From: JARIHD01 sp036392795
GTDB taxonomy: Bacteria; Patescibacteriota; Saccharimonadia; Saccharimonadales; UBA4665
DNA: 64,000 bases
Assembly (NCBI GenBank): GCA_036392795.1
Contig: DASVXH010000017.1
Span: forward strand, 12,203-76,202
Reading direction: 5' to 3'
A program made the translations under genes and the position numbers. The notes under the pieces were generated by a model. The model was not told the DNA's origin. It saw only the letters and a program-made list of their open reading frames with translations, and did not search any database. Of the stretch, positions 17,365 through 23,615 are shown piece by piece. Within the stretch, counting starts at the first letter, position 1, and each line of letters starts with the position of its first letter.

Positions 17365-17370
17365 TATAAT
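17365..17370 (+). promoter_or_regulatory. -10 box of micro-ORF copy 1
   Basis: TATAAT, 9 bp before the TTG-GTG codons that begin the conserved peptide. The same spacing is found in copy 3. Confidence 0.35.
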
Positions 17371-17379
17371 AAATTCTAC

Positions 17380-17532
17380 TTGGTGACCTCACCGCTCCCT
17401 ACTTGGAAACAATTATGGGAGTGCTTGGAAAAGATGAGTGAACAATTTGACGAATTCGGTAATAGTGGTATTGCGCCCGCCCTTACTTGGTGCAATATCG
17501 GCGGGATCATATGCTGGCAAGGAATATTTTGA
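17380..17532 (+). CDS. Trp-rich micro-ORF, copy 1
   Basis: Starts TTG-GTG and encodes LVTSPLPTWKQLWECLEK followed by an acidic amphipathic stretch to about codon 28. It then runs on for about 22 codons that are antisense to the HD gene and probably not meaningful. Homologous to the micro-ORFs at 18025 and 18872. Against copy 2, 18 of 26 residues match, and 13 of 23 base differences fall in third codon positions, as expected for a translated sequence. Its 3' half overlaps the last 15 codons of the HD gene on the other strand. Function unknown. Confidence 0.35.
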   Translation: MVTSPLPTWKQLWECLEKMSEQFDEFGNSGIAPALTWCNIGGIICWQGIF

Positions 17533-17937
17533 AGTATAGGCACGCATCAGACCGACAGCGCCCAAGCCATCAAGCTTATCTGCGTCTTGCAAGATATGCG
17601 TAAGCTCGCCCTCAGCCTTGAACGCACTGTGATCCCGAATCGCGTCTAGAATCTGCTGTTTCGTTTCCTCGTCGTAGTCCGTGTACCTATCGAGCATCTC
17701 GCTGGCCATTGGCACCCCGGCCGGGCCATGATCTTTCTCTTCTTCCTGCACTGTTCGCCCCATATCATGCAGAAGGCCAGCGACTTCTGCTACTTCAGGA
17801 TCGGAATAATTTTCTTGTAGGGCAATATGTTTAGCAATCTGTGCAACACGAAATGCGTGGTCAGCTCCGTGTGCAATGTGTGAACGCTTATCGAATTGTG
17901 CTTGGACTGCTTGTTTGAGGCCGAGGATATCTTTCAT
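17413..17937 (-). CDS. HD-domain phosphohydrolase
   Basis: About 174 residues, a small metal-dependent HD hydrolase. The first ligand segment is HIAHGADHAFRVAQIAKHIA, the HD dyad is in GLLHDMGRT, and the later segment is DAIRDHSAF then ILQDADKLDGLGAVGLMRAY, as in the YedJ/YpgQ-type family. These usually act on nucleotides or phosphate esters; the substrate is unknown. The start at 17937 (MKDILGLKQ) is preferred over the upstream Met at 17976 because a TATAAT lies 7 bp before it. Its last codons overlap micro-ORF copy 1. Confidence 0.88.
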   Translation of the reverse strand: MKDILGLKQAVQAQFDKRSHIAHGADHAFRVAQIAKHIALQENYSDPEVAEVAGLLHDMGRTVQEEEKDHGPAGVPMASEMLDRYTDYDEETKQQILDAIRDHSAFKAEGELTHILQDADKLDGLGAVGLMRAYTSKYSLPAYDPADIAPSKGGRNTTITEFVKLFTHLFQALP

Positions 17938-17944
17938 ACAGACT

Positions 17945-17950
17945 ATTATA
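17945..17950 (-). promoter_or_regulatory. -10 box of HD gene
   Basis: TATAAT on the minus strand, ending 7 bp before the ATG at 17937. Confidence 0.6.
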
Positions 17951-17961
17951 TCTTGACGAGA

Positions 17962-18007
17962 GTAAGATAGCCCCAAAACAAAAGAACTCTATCTTACAGA
18001 GTTCTTT
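17962..18007. promoter_or_regulatory. Two mutually exclusive hairpins between methyltransferase/micro-ORF 2 and HD gene
   Basis: Hairpin A has a perfect 10-bp stem (17981-17990 with 17998-18007) and a 7-base loop. Hairpin B pairs 17962-17970 with 17989-17997 (9 bp perfect), using A's loop and stem base. Read on the minus strand, A comes first and is followed by a T-rich run, so it can terminate the methyltransferase transcript, with B as its alternative. Confidence 0.45.
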
Positions 18008-18024
18008 ATGATGTAATAATTGCA

Positions 18025-18120
18025 ATGGTGACCTCGTTGACCCCTACTTGGAAACATCTCTGGGCGTGTTTAGAGAAAATGGACGAGCAGCTTGAAGAAC
18101 TAGGAATTAACTATGATTGA
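18025..18120 (+). CDS. Trp-rich micro-ORF, copy 2
   Basis: 31 codons, ATG-GTG start, TGA stop, with nothing overlapping on the other strand. The peptide reads MVTSLTPTWKHLWACLEK then an acidic helix MDEQLEELGINYD. The pattern W-K-x-L-W-x-C-L-E-K is shared with copy 1, and W-x-x-L-W-x-x-L-E with copy 3. A TATGAT box lies at 18007-18012. It converges with the methyltransferase, the stops being 5 bp apart. Candidate for a small regulatory, toxin or binding peptide; function unknown. Confidence 0.45.
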   Translation: MVTSLTPTWKHLWACLEKMDEQLEELGINYD

Positions 18121-18124
18121 ACTC

Positions 18125-18733
18125 CTAAACTTCAACTCTAGTTGTGCCCACATGCCGAACAAGGCCGCCAAGGAAAATGAAGTTACGATCATGCTTGCCA
18201 TTCGTAAACACCTCAATGTATTCACACGGGCCAAGTGCTGCGACAACCTTTTCATACGTCATATGTGTGGGTGCGTAAATAACGATTTTATCTGTTATCA
18301 ATTCTCGGATATTAGTAATGAGGTTCCGCAGATCAGGGTTTTGTCTTTCAGGATCAACCTGGCCAGCATGAGTACTCCAGTATGGAATATCATACAGAAC
18401 GATATCCGCCCTTATTTTACCCAGAAGCTCTCTATCGCTGATATCTCCACACAACACTTCGTAATTTGCGATCTTCGCTTGCTCAAGATTCTTTCGGCAG
18501 TCTTCAACGATCTTGGAGTCGATATCTATTCCAAGTACCTTGTTAAAAGTCTTCGAGAGCTCAATCAGGCTAACTCCAACGCCACAACACAATTCGCACA
18601 CAACGTCACCTTCTTTCTTCAATCTTTCTGCAAGATATCGGGCAGTTGCGGGGTAGCTGGCTATTTTAAGGGAGAGCTCGTCTCCAGAAATATTAGGGTC
18701 GTATCCACGAGTTTGAATTATATCTGTACGCAT
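18125..18733 (-). CDS. TGS1/RsmD-like SAM-dependent methyltransferase
   Basis: 202 residues from the preferred start. Motif I is VVCELCCGVGVSLIELS, motif II is VLGIDIDSKIVEDCRKNL, and the catalytic-type motif IV is VLYDIPYWS, close to the (D/S)PPW of RNA cap guanine-N2 methyltransferases (TGS1 family) and related N6/N2 base methyltransferases. The substrate is probably an RNA or DNA guanine or adenine; DIPY instead of DPPY/SPPW is a variant. The start at 18733 (MRTDIIQTRGYD) is chosen because TATAAT ends 6 bp before it; the ATGs at 18736 and 18751 would sit too close to or before that box. Confidence 0.82.
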   Translation of the reverse strand: MRTDIIQTRGYDPNISGDELSLKIASYPATARYLAERLKKEGDVVCELCCGVGVSLIELSKTFNKVLGIDIDSKIVEDCRKNLEQAKIANYEVLCGDISDRELLGKIRADIVLYDIPYWSTHAGQVDPERQNPDLRNLITNIRELITDKIVIYAPTHMTYEKVVAALGPCEYIEVFTNGKHDRNFIFLGGLVRHVGTTRVEV

Positions 18734-18739
18734 CATTTT

Positions 18740-18745
18740 ATTATA
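18740..18745 (-). promoter_or_regulatory. -10 box of TGS1-like methyltransferase
   Basis: TATAAT on the minus strand, 6 bp before the ATG at 18733 and 3 bp before the ATG at 18736. Confidence 0.55.
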
Positions 18746-18801
18746 AGACATACGCCCAACGAGAGTCGAAACATATTAACGGAGGTGGAGGGGCACACAA
18801 A

Positions 18802-18832
18802 CAAAAAGCCCCTGCATAGCAGAAGCTTTTTG
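18802..18832. terminator. Bidirectional terminator-like hairpin
   Basis: The arms CAAAAAGC (18802-18809) and GCTTTTTG (18825-18832) enclose a smaller CTGC/GCAG stem. On the minus strand it is followed by TTTGTG. It lies just 5' of micro-ORF copy 3 on the plus strand, with a second perfect hairpin (7-bp stem, GGTG loop) at 18836-18853. Confidence 0.6.
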
Positions 18833-18856
18833 TTATCTGGAAGGTGTTCCAGAAAA

Positions 18857-18862
18857 TACGAT
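18857..18862 (+). promoter_or_regulatory. -10 box of micro-ORF copy 3
   Basis: TACGAT, 9 bp before the TTG-GTG start, at the same position as TATAAT in copy 1. Confidence 0.3.
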
Positions 18863-18871
18863 AAATTCAAC

Positions 18872-18964
18872 TTGGTGAGCCAGACGTCCCAAATGTGGAA
18901 CTCTTTGTGGCCAGGCTTAGAGCGCATCAATCTACGACTTATTGAATTAGATATCGTAACATAA
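18872..18964 (+). CDS. Trp-rich micro-ORF, copy 3
   Basis: 30 codons, TTG-GTG start, TAA stop. The peptide has LVSQTSQMWNSLWPGLER followed by an amphipathic tail INLRLIELDIVT. Spacing of the two Trp and the Leu-Glu pair matches copies 1 and 2. The upstream codons KYDKF also match KYNKF of copy 1. The stop lies inside the first palindrome of the fic control region. The longer open frame upstream of it is antisense to the methyltransferase gene and is not believed. Confidence 0.4.
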   Translation: MVSQTSQMWNSLWPGLERINLRLIELDIVT

Positions 18965-19047
18965 TGTTACGGTCTGTATGTAGATTGATATCATTATAAC
19001 AGATGTAATATAACATAAGATGTTACACTATTATTAACATTGTGTTA
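18956..19047 (+). promoter_or_regulatory. Three operator-like palindromes upstream of fic
   Basis: GTAACATAATGTTAC (18956-18970, perfect), TAACATAAGATGTTA (19011-19025, perfect with 3-base centre) and TAACATTGTGTTA (19035-19047). All share the half-site TAACA(T)/(A)TGTTA. The last one overlaps the -10 box at 19046-19051. Repression by a dimeric regulator, possibly Fic itself through its C-terminal winged helix, is inferred. Confidence 0.6.
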
Positions 19048-19051
19048 CACT
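19046..19051 (+). promoter_or_regulatory. -10 box of fic
   Basis: TACACT ends 7 bp before the ATG at 19059. A second TACACT at 19024-19029 could act as an alternative. Confidence 0.5.
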
Positions 19052-19058
19052 TAAGCGT

Positions 19059-20201
19059 ATGAAGAAGCCTTCACTCCCACAACCTCAATTTCAATCTCGC
19101 TTGACTCAGTTGATTTTTGACTTAGAGCATCTTAGAGATCGTGATCTTAAAGGCTCTACTCCAGCATGGCTATTTTTCGACCTTAAAGACATCATGCATC
19201 AGCTTGAAAGTCTCACCTCTGCCCGAATAGAAGGCAACCGCACGACTATTATGAGTGTCGTCGAGAATACAATTGAAGGCGACGGGGGCACAGACGACGA
19301 GTCCCTACTTGAGCTGCGCAATATCCAGCATGCGATTGGGTTCATAGAAGACAACATCGCCAATACCCCAATAGATAGAGCCTTCATCTGCGAAATTCAT
19401 AAGATTGTTGTAAAGGATCTCAAGCGAGATGGCAGTAAAAAGCCAGGCAAGTATCGTACTGCTGACGTCGAAATTACTAAAAGCAATCACAAGCCACCCG
19501 CACATGTTCAGGTACCTCATTTAATGGAGGAGCTTATTAAGTTTGTAAATACACCCAATGAACCACAATATGATCTCCTTAAAACAGCCATCGCACACCA
19601 CCATTTCACCGCCATACACCCTTTTGATAACGGCAACGGGCGTACTGTTCGCCTTATTACCTATGCCATGCTAACAAAGCAAGGATTTATTGACGATAAA
19701 GGCTTTCGGCTACTCAATCCATCGGCTATTTTCTGCATGGATCGACAAAAATACTATGATAAGCTGGCTCGTGCAGATAGAGGCGATGAAAAAGGCTCTT
19801 TAGAGTGGTGCGAGTATGTTCTTGGCGGTATAAAAGTTGAGATTGAGAAAATTGAGAAGCTTTTAGATGCGGGATTTGCCAAACAAAATATAATCATTCC
19901 TGCGCTCAAGCTGGCTAAAGAAAAAAAGCAGATTACCGACATCGAGCATGAAATACTTTTGATAGCCATGGATAGATCACCATTTCAAGTCTCCGACATA
20001 CAGCATCTTTTCGGCAAGACAGACTCGGCCAGAGTAGCCGCATCACGAGCAGTTAAGAAGTTGCGTGATCAGAAATTTATCATGGTACATCCAAACTACA
20101 AACTAAAATATGTCCTGCGATTCTCCAATAACTATCTTCTGCGCGGAGTTATGCAACAATTAGATGTCCATAATCTTTTACCTATTAAACCGAATTCCTA
20201 G
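19059..20201 (+). CDS. Fic-family AMP-transferase with intramolecular inhibitory helix and C-terminal winged helix
   Basis: 380 residues. The Fic core motif HPFDNGNGRTVR starts at His187 and is intact, so AMPylation of a target hydroxyl with ATP is expected. Near the N-terminus, S54-A-R-I-E58-G-N matches the class II inhibitory motif S/TxxxE(G/N), so activity is probably self-restrained. Residues about 290-370 look like a winged helix (VSDIQHLFGKTDSARVAASRAVKKLRDQKFI), as in stand-alone Fic/DUF4172-like regulators. Palindromes upstream suggest autoregulation. The surroundings are accessory genes. Confidence 0.93.
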   Translation: MKKPSLPQPQFQSRLTQLIFDLEHLRDRDLKGSTPAWLFFDLKDIMHQLESLTSARIEGNRTTIMSVVENTIEGDGGTDDESLLELRNIQHAIGFIEDNIANTPIDRAFICEIHKIVVKDLKRDGSKKPGKYRTADVEITKSNHKPPAHVQVPHLMEELIKFVNTPNEPQYDLLKTAIAHHHFTAIHPFDNGNGRTVRLITYAMLTKQGFIDDKGFRLLNPSAIFCMDRQKYYDKLARADRGDEKGSLEWCEYVLGGIKVEIEKIEKLLDAGFAKQNIIIPALKLAKEKKQITDIEHEILLIAMDRSPFQVSDIQHLFGKTDSARVAASRAVKKLRDQKFIMVHPNYKLKYVLRFSNNYLLRGVMQQLDVHNLLPIKPNS

Positions 20202-20222
20202 ATACAATACATTCTAAAGTTG

Positions 20223-20228
20223 TAAACT
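20223..20228 (+). promoter_or_regulatory. -10 box of HhH-like gene
   Basis: TAAACT ends 6 bp before the ATG at 20235. Confidence 0.45.
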
Positions 20229-20234
20229 AGGTAC

Positions 20235-20951
20235 ATGCATCTCGAAAAAGTAAAGCGCCTACTTGCTATGTATGAGCAAGGTCTCATTCCCGCATTAGAA
20301 AAACATGAAGTTAATCCTGGGTTGCCTCTAGAAAGCCGCGAAAACTACCTCTACTTCACTTTGCCAGTTTGTATTAACTTTCAGCGCAACTCGCCAGCAC
20401 TCTGGGCAGCAGCACTTGCCTCGTGGGAAGATGAAGCAACCAGATATGTATTCTTTCCGGAAGAGCTAGCAAATACACCCATAGAGCAGGTCCGTGCCGA
20501 TCTAGTAAAGCACAAACTTGCTTTGCAGCCGAACAAACACGTTCTCATTTGGACAACCATTGCCAAAACTCTTCACGATTATTACCACGACGACCCGCGG
20601 GAACTAATCAAAGAAGCAGATAGTGATGCGAGCAAATTGATCGAGCTTTTACAGAAAACACATCGGAAACGTTTTCCGAATCTCAGCGGGCCGAAGCTTT
20701 CAAATTATTGGCCGTTCATCCTATCGCTCTATACAGACGTTGAGTTCAAAAACGCACAGGCCATTTCCATCATCCCGGATACCCACGTATTGCAAAGTAG
20801 TGCCAAACTCGGAATAGCCCCCGTTGGAGCAACTTCATTACAAGTTGAGCTCGCCTGGAAAGAACTCTTAAAAGATAGCGGGATCAACCCCTCACAAGTT
20901 CACCCTGTATTGTGGCACTGGAGCCGAAATAAATTTCAGCCGGAAGTATAA
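20235..20951 (+). CDS. HhH-GPD-superfamily DNA-glycosylase-like protein
   Basis: 238 residues, all-helical. The segment FPNLSGPKLSNYW resembles the helix-hairpin-helix with LxGPK of base-excision glycosylases. The segment IIPDTHVLQSSAKLGI resembles the family's (V)DTHVxR...LGL, which carries the catalytic Asp. No iron-sulfur cysteines and no lyase Lys are seen. A DNA repair or base-recognition role is inferred. It is 2 bp upstream of the ITPase gene, giving a nucleotide-damage pair: one acts on the pool and one perhaps on DNA. Confidence 0.55.
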   Translation: MHLEKVKRLLAMYEQGLIPALEKHEVNPGLPLESRENYLYFTLPVCINFQRNSPALWAAALASWEDEATRYVFFPEELANTPIEQVRADLVKHKLALQPNKHVLIWTTIAKTLHDYYHDDPRELIKEADSDASKLIELLQKTHRKRFPNLSGPKLSNYWPFILSLYTDVEFKNAQAISIIPDTHVLQSSAKLGIAPVGATSLQVELAWKELLKDSGINPSQVHPVLWHWSRNKFQPEV

Positions 20952-20953
20952 CT

Positions 20954-21514
20954 ATGAGGGAAATCACTTTTATTACCAGCCATGCCAAAAAGGCCGAAGA
21001 AATCTCATGGCATCTCGGACATCCGGTTACTCACAACCAACTTGATCTGCCCGAAATCCAGTCACTCGACCCGCATGAAGTCGTACGAATTAAGGCGGAA
21101 GAAGCCTACCGCCAACTACAACGCCCAGTATTAGTAGAGGATTTCTCGCTTCGCTTTGAGGCGCTAGGCAAATTACCCGGCCCGCTCATAAAATGGTTCC
21201 TGCAAGAATTAAAAGTAGAGGGCATTTGTAAATTACTCGATAACTATGAGACTCGAGTAGCGCATGCCCAAACTTGCTTTGGCTACCACGACGAAAAGGG
21301 TCTGCACATCTTTGACGGTATCATGAAAGGCACAATCACAACAGAAATCAGAGGAGACAATGGGTATGGCACCGACGGGATATTCATTCCAGACGGCCAA
21401 GATAAGACTTGGGGCGAGATGGATAAAGGAGAACAGGTGAAATACTCTTTGCGGCGCATCGGCCTCAAAAAATTAGAGGCGTTTCTCACCCGCGGGGAAT
21501 CGAACCCAAAGTAA
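20954..21514 (+). CDS. Non-canonical purine NTP pyrophosphatase (RdgB/HAM1/ITPase family)
   Basis: 186 residues. The family hydrolyses dITP/XTP to monophosphates and cleans the nucleotide pool. Conserved segments are present: FITSHAKKAEEI, the DLPEIQSLDP strand, VLVEDFSLRFEALGKLPGPLIKWFL with the Glu-Asp metal ligands, RGDNGYGTDGIFIP, and EMDKGEQVKYSLRRI. It is shorter and more divergent than canonical RdgB. The last nine codons (LTRGESNPK) are encoded by a sequence resembling an antisense tRNA T-arm, see 21486-21510. It forms an operon with the HhH-like gene. Confidence 0.88.
   Translation: MREITFITSHAKKAEEISWHLGHPVTHNQLDLPEIQSLDPHEVVRIKAEEAYRQLQRPVLVEDFSLRFEALGKLPGPLIKWFLQELKVEGICKLLDNYETRVAHAQTCFGYHDEKGLHIFDGIMKGTITTEIRGDNGYGTDGIFIPDGQDKTWGEMDKGEQVKYSLRRIGLKKLEAFLTRGESNPK
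21486..21510 (-). other. tRNA T-arm-like fragment fused to the ITPase 3' end
   Basis: On the minus strand 21495-21507 reads GGGTTCGATTCCC, the T-loop consensus with a 3-bp stem, and it is embedded in a CCCGCGGG context. No full cloverleaf is present. It lies about 85 bp from intact tRNA-Glu. It could be a leftover of an integration event at a tRNA 3' end, or chance. Confidence 0.3.
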
Positions 21515-21532
21515 CAGAGGTGGAAAATAAAT

Positions 21533-21566
21533 AAAAAGTTCCAGCGAATATTTCCTGGAACTTTTT
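21533..21566. terminator. Terminator between ITPase and tRNA-Glu
   Basis: A perfect 12-bp stem (21533-21544 with 21555-21566) with A-run and T-run ends, so it works in both directions. An outer 9-bp stem (21513-21521 with 21567-21575) can extend it. Confidence 0.85.
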
Positions 21567-21593
21567 ACCTCTGTTGAGAGTTGAATAATTTCG

Positions 21594-21670
21594 TGGTGAC
21601 CCCTGCGGGATTCGAACCCGCGATCTTTTGGATGAGAACCAAATATCCTGAACCGCTAGACGAAGGGGCC
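21594..21670 (-). tRNA. tRNA-Glu(CUC)
   Basis: Minus strand, 77 nt including an encoded CCA (complement at 21594-21596). Acceptor GGCCCCU pairs with AGGGGUC (one G-U). The T-loop is GGTTCGAATCCC-type. The anticodon stem UUUGG/CCAAA encloses loop UUCUCAU, giving anticodon CUC. The D-arm UCUAGCGGUUCAGGA is typical of tRNA-Glu. Its 3' end faces the accessory stretch 17.1-21.5 kb. Confidence 0.95.
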
Positions 21671-21752
21671 ATTTTTGCCAAAAATGACCAATAAATAATA
21701 ACATAACAGATACAAAAACACAAAAGGAAGCGTAAGCGCCCCTTAGTATAGC

Positions 21753-22589
21753 TTACACGTCAGGGGACTCGAACGTCAGTTTGTCAACTTTAATACCCAA
21801 ATTCCACAGCATTTCAAAAAACTGGCGTTGGGCATCCGTAATTTCCTGGTTATGGATTTCAATTCCAAAAACCTCGCCGTCCTTCCAGTTGTAATACGAG
21901 GTAACATCGTCATAGATAATAGTCGAATGGGTAATGGTGAATAACTTGTCCGGCACATATCGTCCTTCCCAGCGGGAAAGTCGTTTATTGTCGTGTGTTC
22001 GATACCATTCCTGTTGTGTACGCAGAAAATTTTCACTAATCACACTGCGTGAGGTGGCGCTTTTGCGCTCCAAACTCTCAACCCACCGCTCAAAAAACGC
22101 TAAATTAGTCCGGCTCTGCATATTCTCATACAAAATAGAAAGCATTTCGGGACTCTTCGAACGGGTTTGATTCCAGAACATCTGTTTTAAGCCATCAAGG
22201 CCGTGATATGCCTGAATTCTAGTTGCGGGCAATTGTAGCGAATTATGACGCAGCGCCTCCTGCAGGTCCTGTAAATCCTTCTGCAGATCGCGCAGCTCCT
22301 GCTCCTTTTTCGTTAGCAGAATTTCCAGATTATCTATAGGCGCTGCCAGAATAATACTACGCCGGTACCGGGATTGGACTTCTATCAAATGGTGAGCGGT
22401 CATTTCGTCCAATAGGCGATAGACACGAGTGCGCTCTACGCCAGAATGTCTCGATAATTCGGAAAATGTCTGAGGGCCATATGCCAGGAGAGCTAGATAC
22501 AGGTCAGTTATATCCTTTGGGAGACCCAATTTAGAAAGGTAAGTCCGCACCTTTTGTTCTGCGCCAAACATATCATTCTTTTTTACCAT
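21753..22589 (-). CDS. TrmB-family transcriptional regulator
   Basis: 278 residues. The N-terminal winged helix at about 12-80 (LGLPKDITDLYLALLAYGPQTFSELSRHSGVERTRVYRLLDEMTAHHLIEV) is typical of TrmB. A coiled-coil helix follows at about 90-113 (LLTKKEQELRDLQKDLQDLQE), then a phospholipase-D-like effector fold. TrmB regulators, best known from archaea, often sense sugars. It overlaps no neighbour and is followed downstream by tRNA-Glu. The target is unknown. The internal Met before FGAEQK is an alternative start. Confidence 0.88.
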   Translation of the reverse strand: MVKKNDMFGAEQKVRTYLSKLGLPKDITDLYLALLAYGPQTFSELSRHSGVERTRVYRLLDEMTAHHLIEVQSRYRRSIILAAPIDNLEILLTKKEQELRDLQKDLQDLQEALRHNSLQLPATRIQAYHGLDGLKQMFWNQTRSKSPEMLSILYENMQSRTNLAFFERWVESLERKSATSRSVISENFLRTQQEWYRTHDNKRLSRWEGRYVPDKLFTITHSTIIYDDVTSYYNWKDGEVFGIEIHNQEITDAQRQFFEMLWNLGIKVDKLTFESPDV

Positions 22590-22613
22590 ATACTATCATT
22601 TACCTCAACATAA

Positions 22614-23453
22614 TTATTGGTTCCGTGCAAGATCCCATAATCGGCTTGGCGGCAGGTCGGGCTGTCGCCAAAAATACTGGGCGGCAGACCTGACATGCTC
22701 CCAGTCTTCAATTCGGTCGTTATTAGCCTGGTCAAATATAAAACTAGCATAACGCAATGCCTCGTACTTATGAGTAGCAAAAACAGCTTCCGCTTGTTGA
22801 TGAGGATAAGTGTAGTTAGTTAACAATCGCAAATTAGCGGCCATAAAATCACGAAGCTCTGTTAACGGTGGCGTCTGATCAACGTCAAGCCGGTGCTTTT
22901 GCATGTATAATCCTACGCAAATCAGAGGCTGGAAAGGTGTGTAGAGTTCGCTCAGATCAGCCGACACAACCGCTTTACTAAATTCTTCGTCCGCCGCTGA
23001 TTCAAATTCCATCATATTAATAGTCTGGTTGACCAAATTCCCGTCGGCATCAAAGAGCGGCAGTGTACCCAAAATAACACGGGCAGAGCGGCGGGCGACA
23101 TCGACATCTACATTAACATTACGGAATTCGCGCTCCAGCCACTCGGCACTAATACGTTCGTCCTCGCCACGACCTTTTAGCTGCTGAATATCATGGGCTT
23201 CGCCGATTATACGACCAACTGTCTGGTCAAGTTCACCAAAGCCCAAATGGCCAAGTAGTCGAGCTGCATTGTAGCCCATCATCCGGTTATGACGGGCATT
23301 ATTATGGCCTAGTTTTAGCTCCGTTCCGCCTTGGTAATTGGGCCAGCCGCTAGAATAACGATCAGCCGATATCTCTAGCGCCCTCTGGCCTACCTCATGT
23401 AAATCCGCCATCAAGTCAATTGCCTGACCAGCCCCACAATAAAACTCTTTCAT
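22614..23453 (-). CDS. HD-domain-like hydrolase
   Basis: 279 residues, helical. LGHNNARHNRMMGYNAARLLGHLGF followed by GRIIGEAHDIQQLKGRGEDERISAEWL gives an H...HD arrangement as in metal-dependent HD phosphohydrolases, with a probable third ligand later. Related uncharacterised HD proteins occur in CPR genomes. The substrate is unknown. A GGAG element about 11 bp upstream could be the SD. It lies 25 bp before the TrmB regulator on the same strand, so the two may form an operon. Confidence 0.65.
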   Translation of the reverse strand: MKEFYCGAGQAIDLMADLHEVGQRALEISADRYSSGWPNYQGGTELKLGHNNARHNRMMGYNAARLLGHLGFGELDQTVGRIIGEAHDIQQLKGRGEDERISAEWLEREFRNVNVDVDVARRSARVILGTLPLFDADGNLVNQTINMMEFESAADEEFSKAVVSADLSELYTPFQPLICVGLYMQKHRLDVDQTPPLTELRDFMAANLRLLTNYTYPHQQAEAVFATHKYEALRYASFIFDQANNDRIEDWEHVRSAAQYFWRQPDLPPSRLWDLARNQ

Positions 23454-23600
23454 CGTCTTAATCTCCGCTCAATTTATGATCTACGTGGTAGACTAGCCAT
23501 TCAGGATCAAGAAAAAAATCTGTTGTGCGCATGCGTGCACACCCCGCCCAACATGCCAAAACACAGTTCGCCAAAACTGGTATTCCACAAGCATAAGCAG

Positions 23601-23606
23601 TAAACT
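23601..23606 (+). promoter_or_regulatory. -10 box of second histidine kinase
   Basis: TAAACT, 9 bp before the ATG at 23616. Confidence 0.4.
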
Positions 23607-23615
23607 AGAGGCAAG

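Noticed and set aside
17380..18120. Micro-ORF repeats as decayed tRNA genes (minus strand ends in GGTCACCA like tRNA-Glu)
   Set aside because: No T-loop consensus or acceptor pairing exists in any copy, and the substitutions follow plus-strand codon positions.
18113..18964. Open frame of 283 codons on the plus strand
   Set aside because: Almost all of it is antisense to the clear TGS1-like methyltransferase gene; only its last 30 codons (micro-ORF copy 3) show independent evidence.
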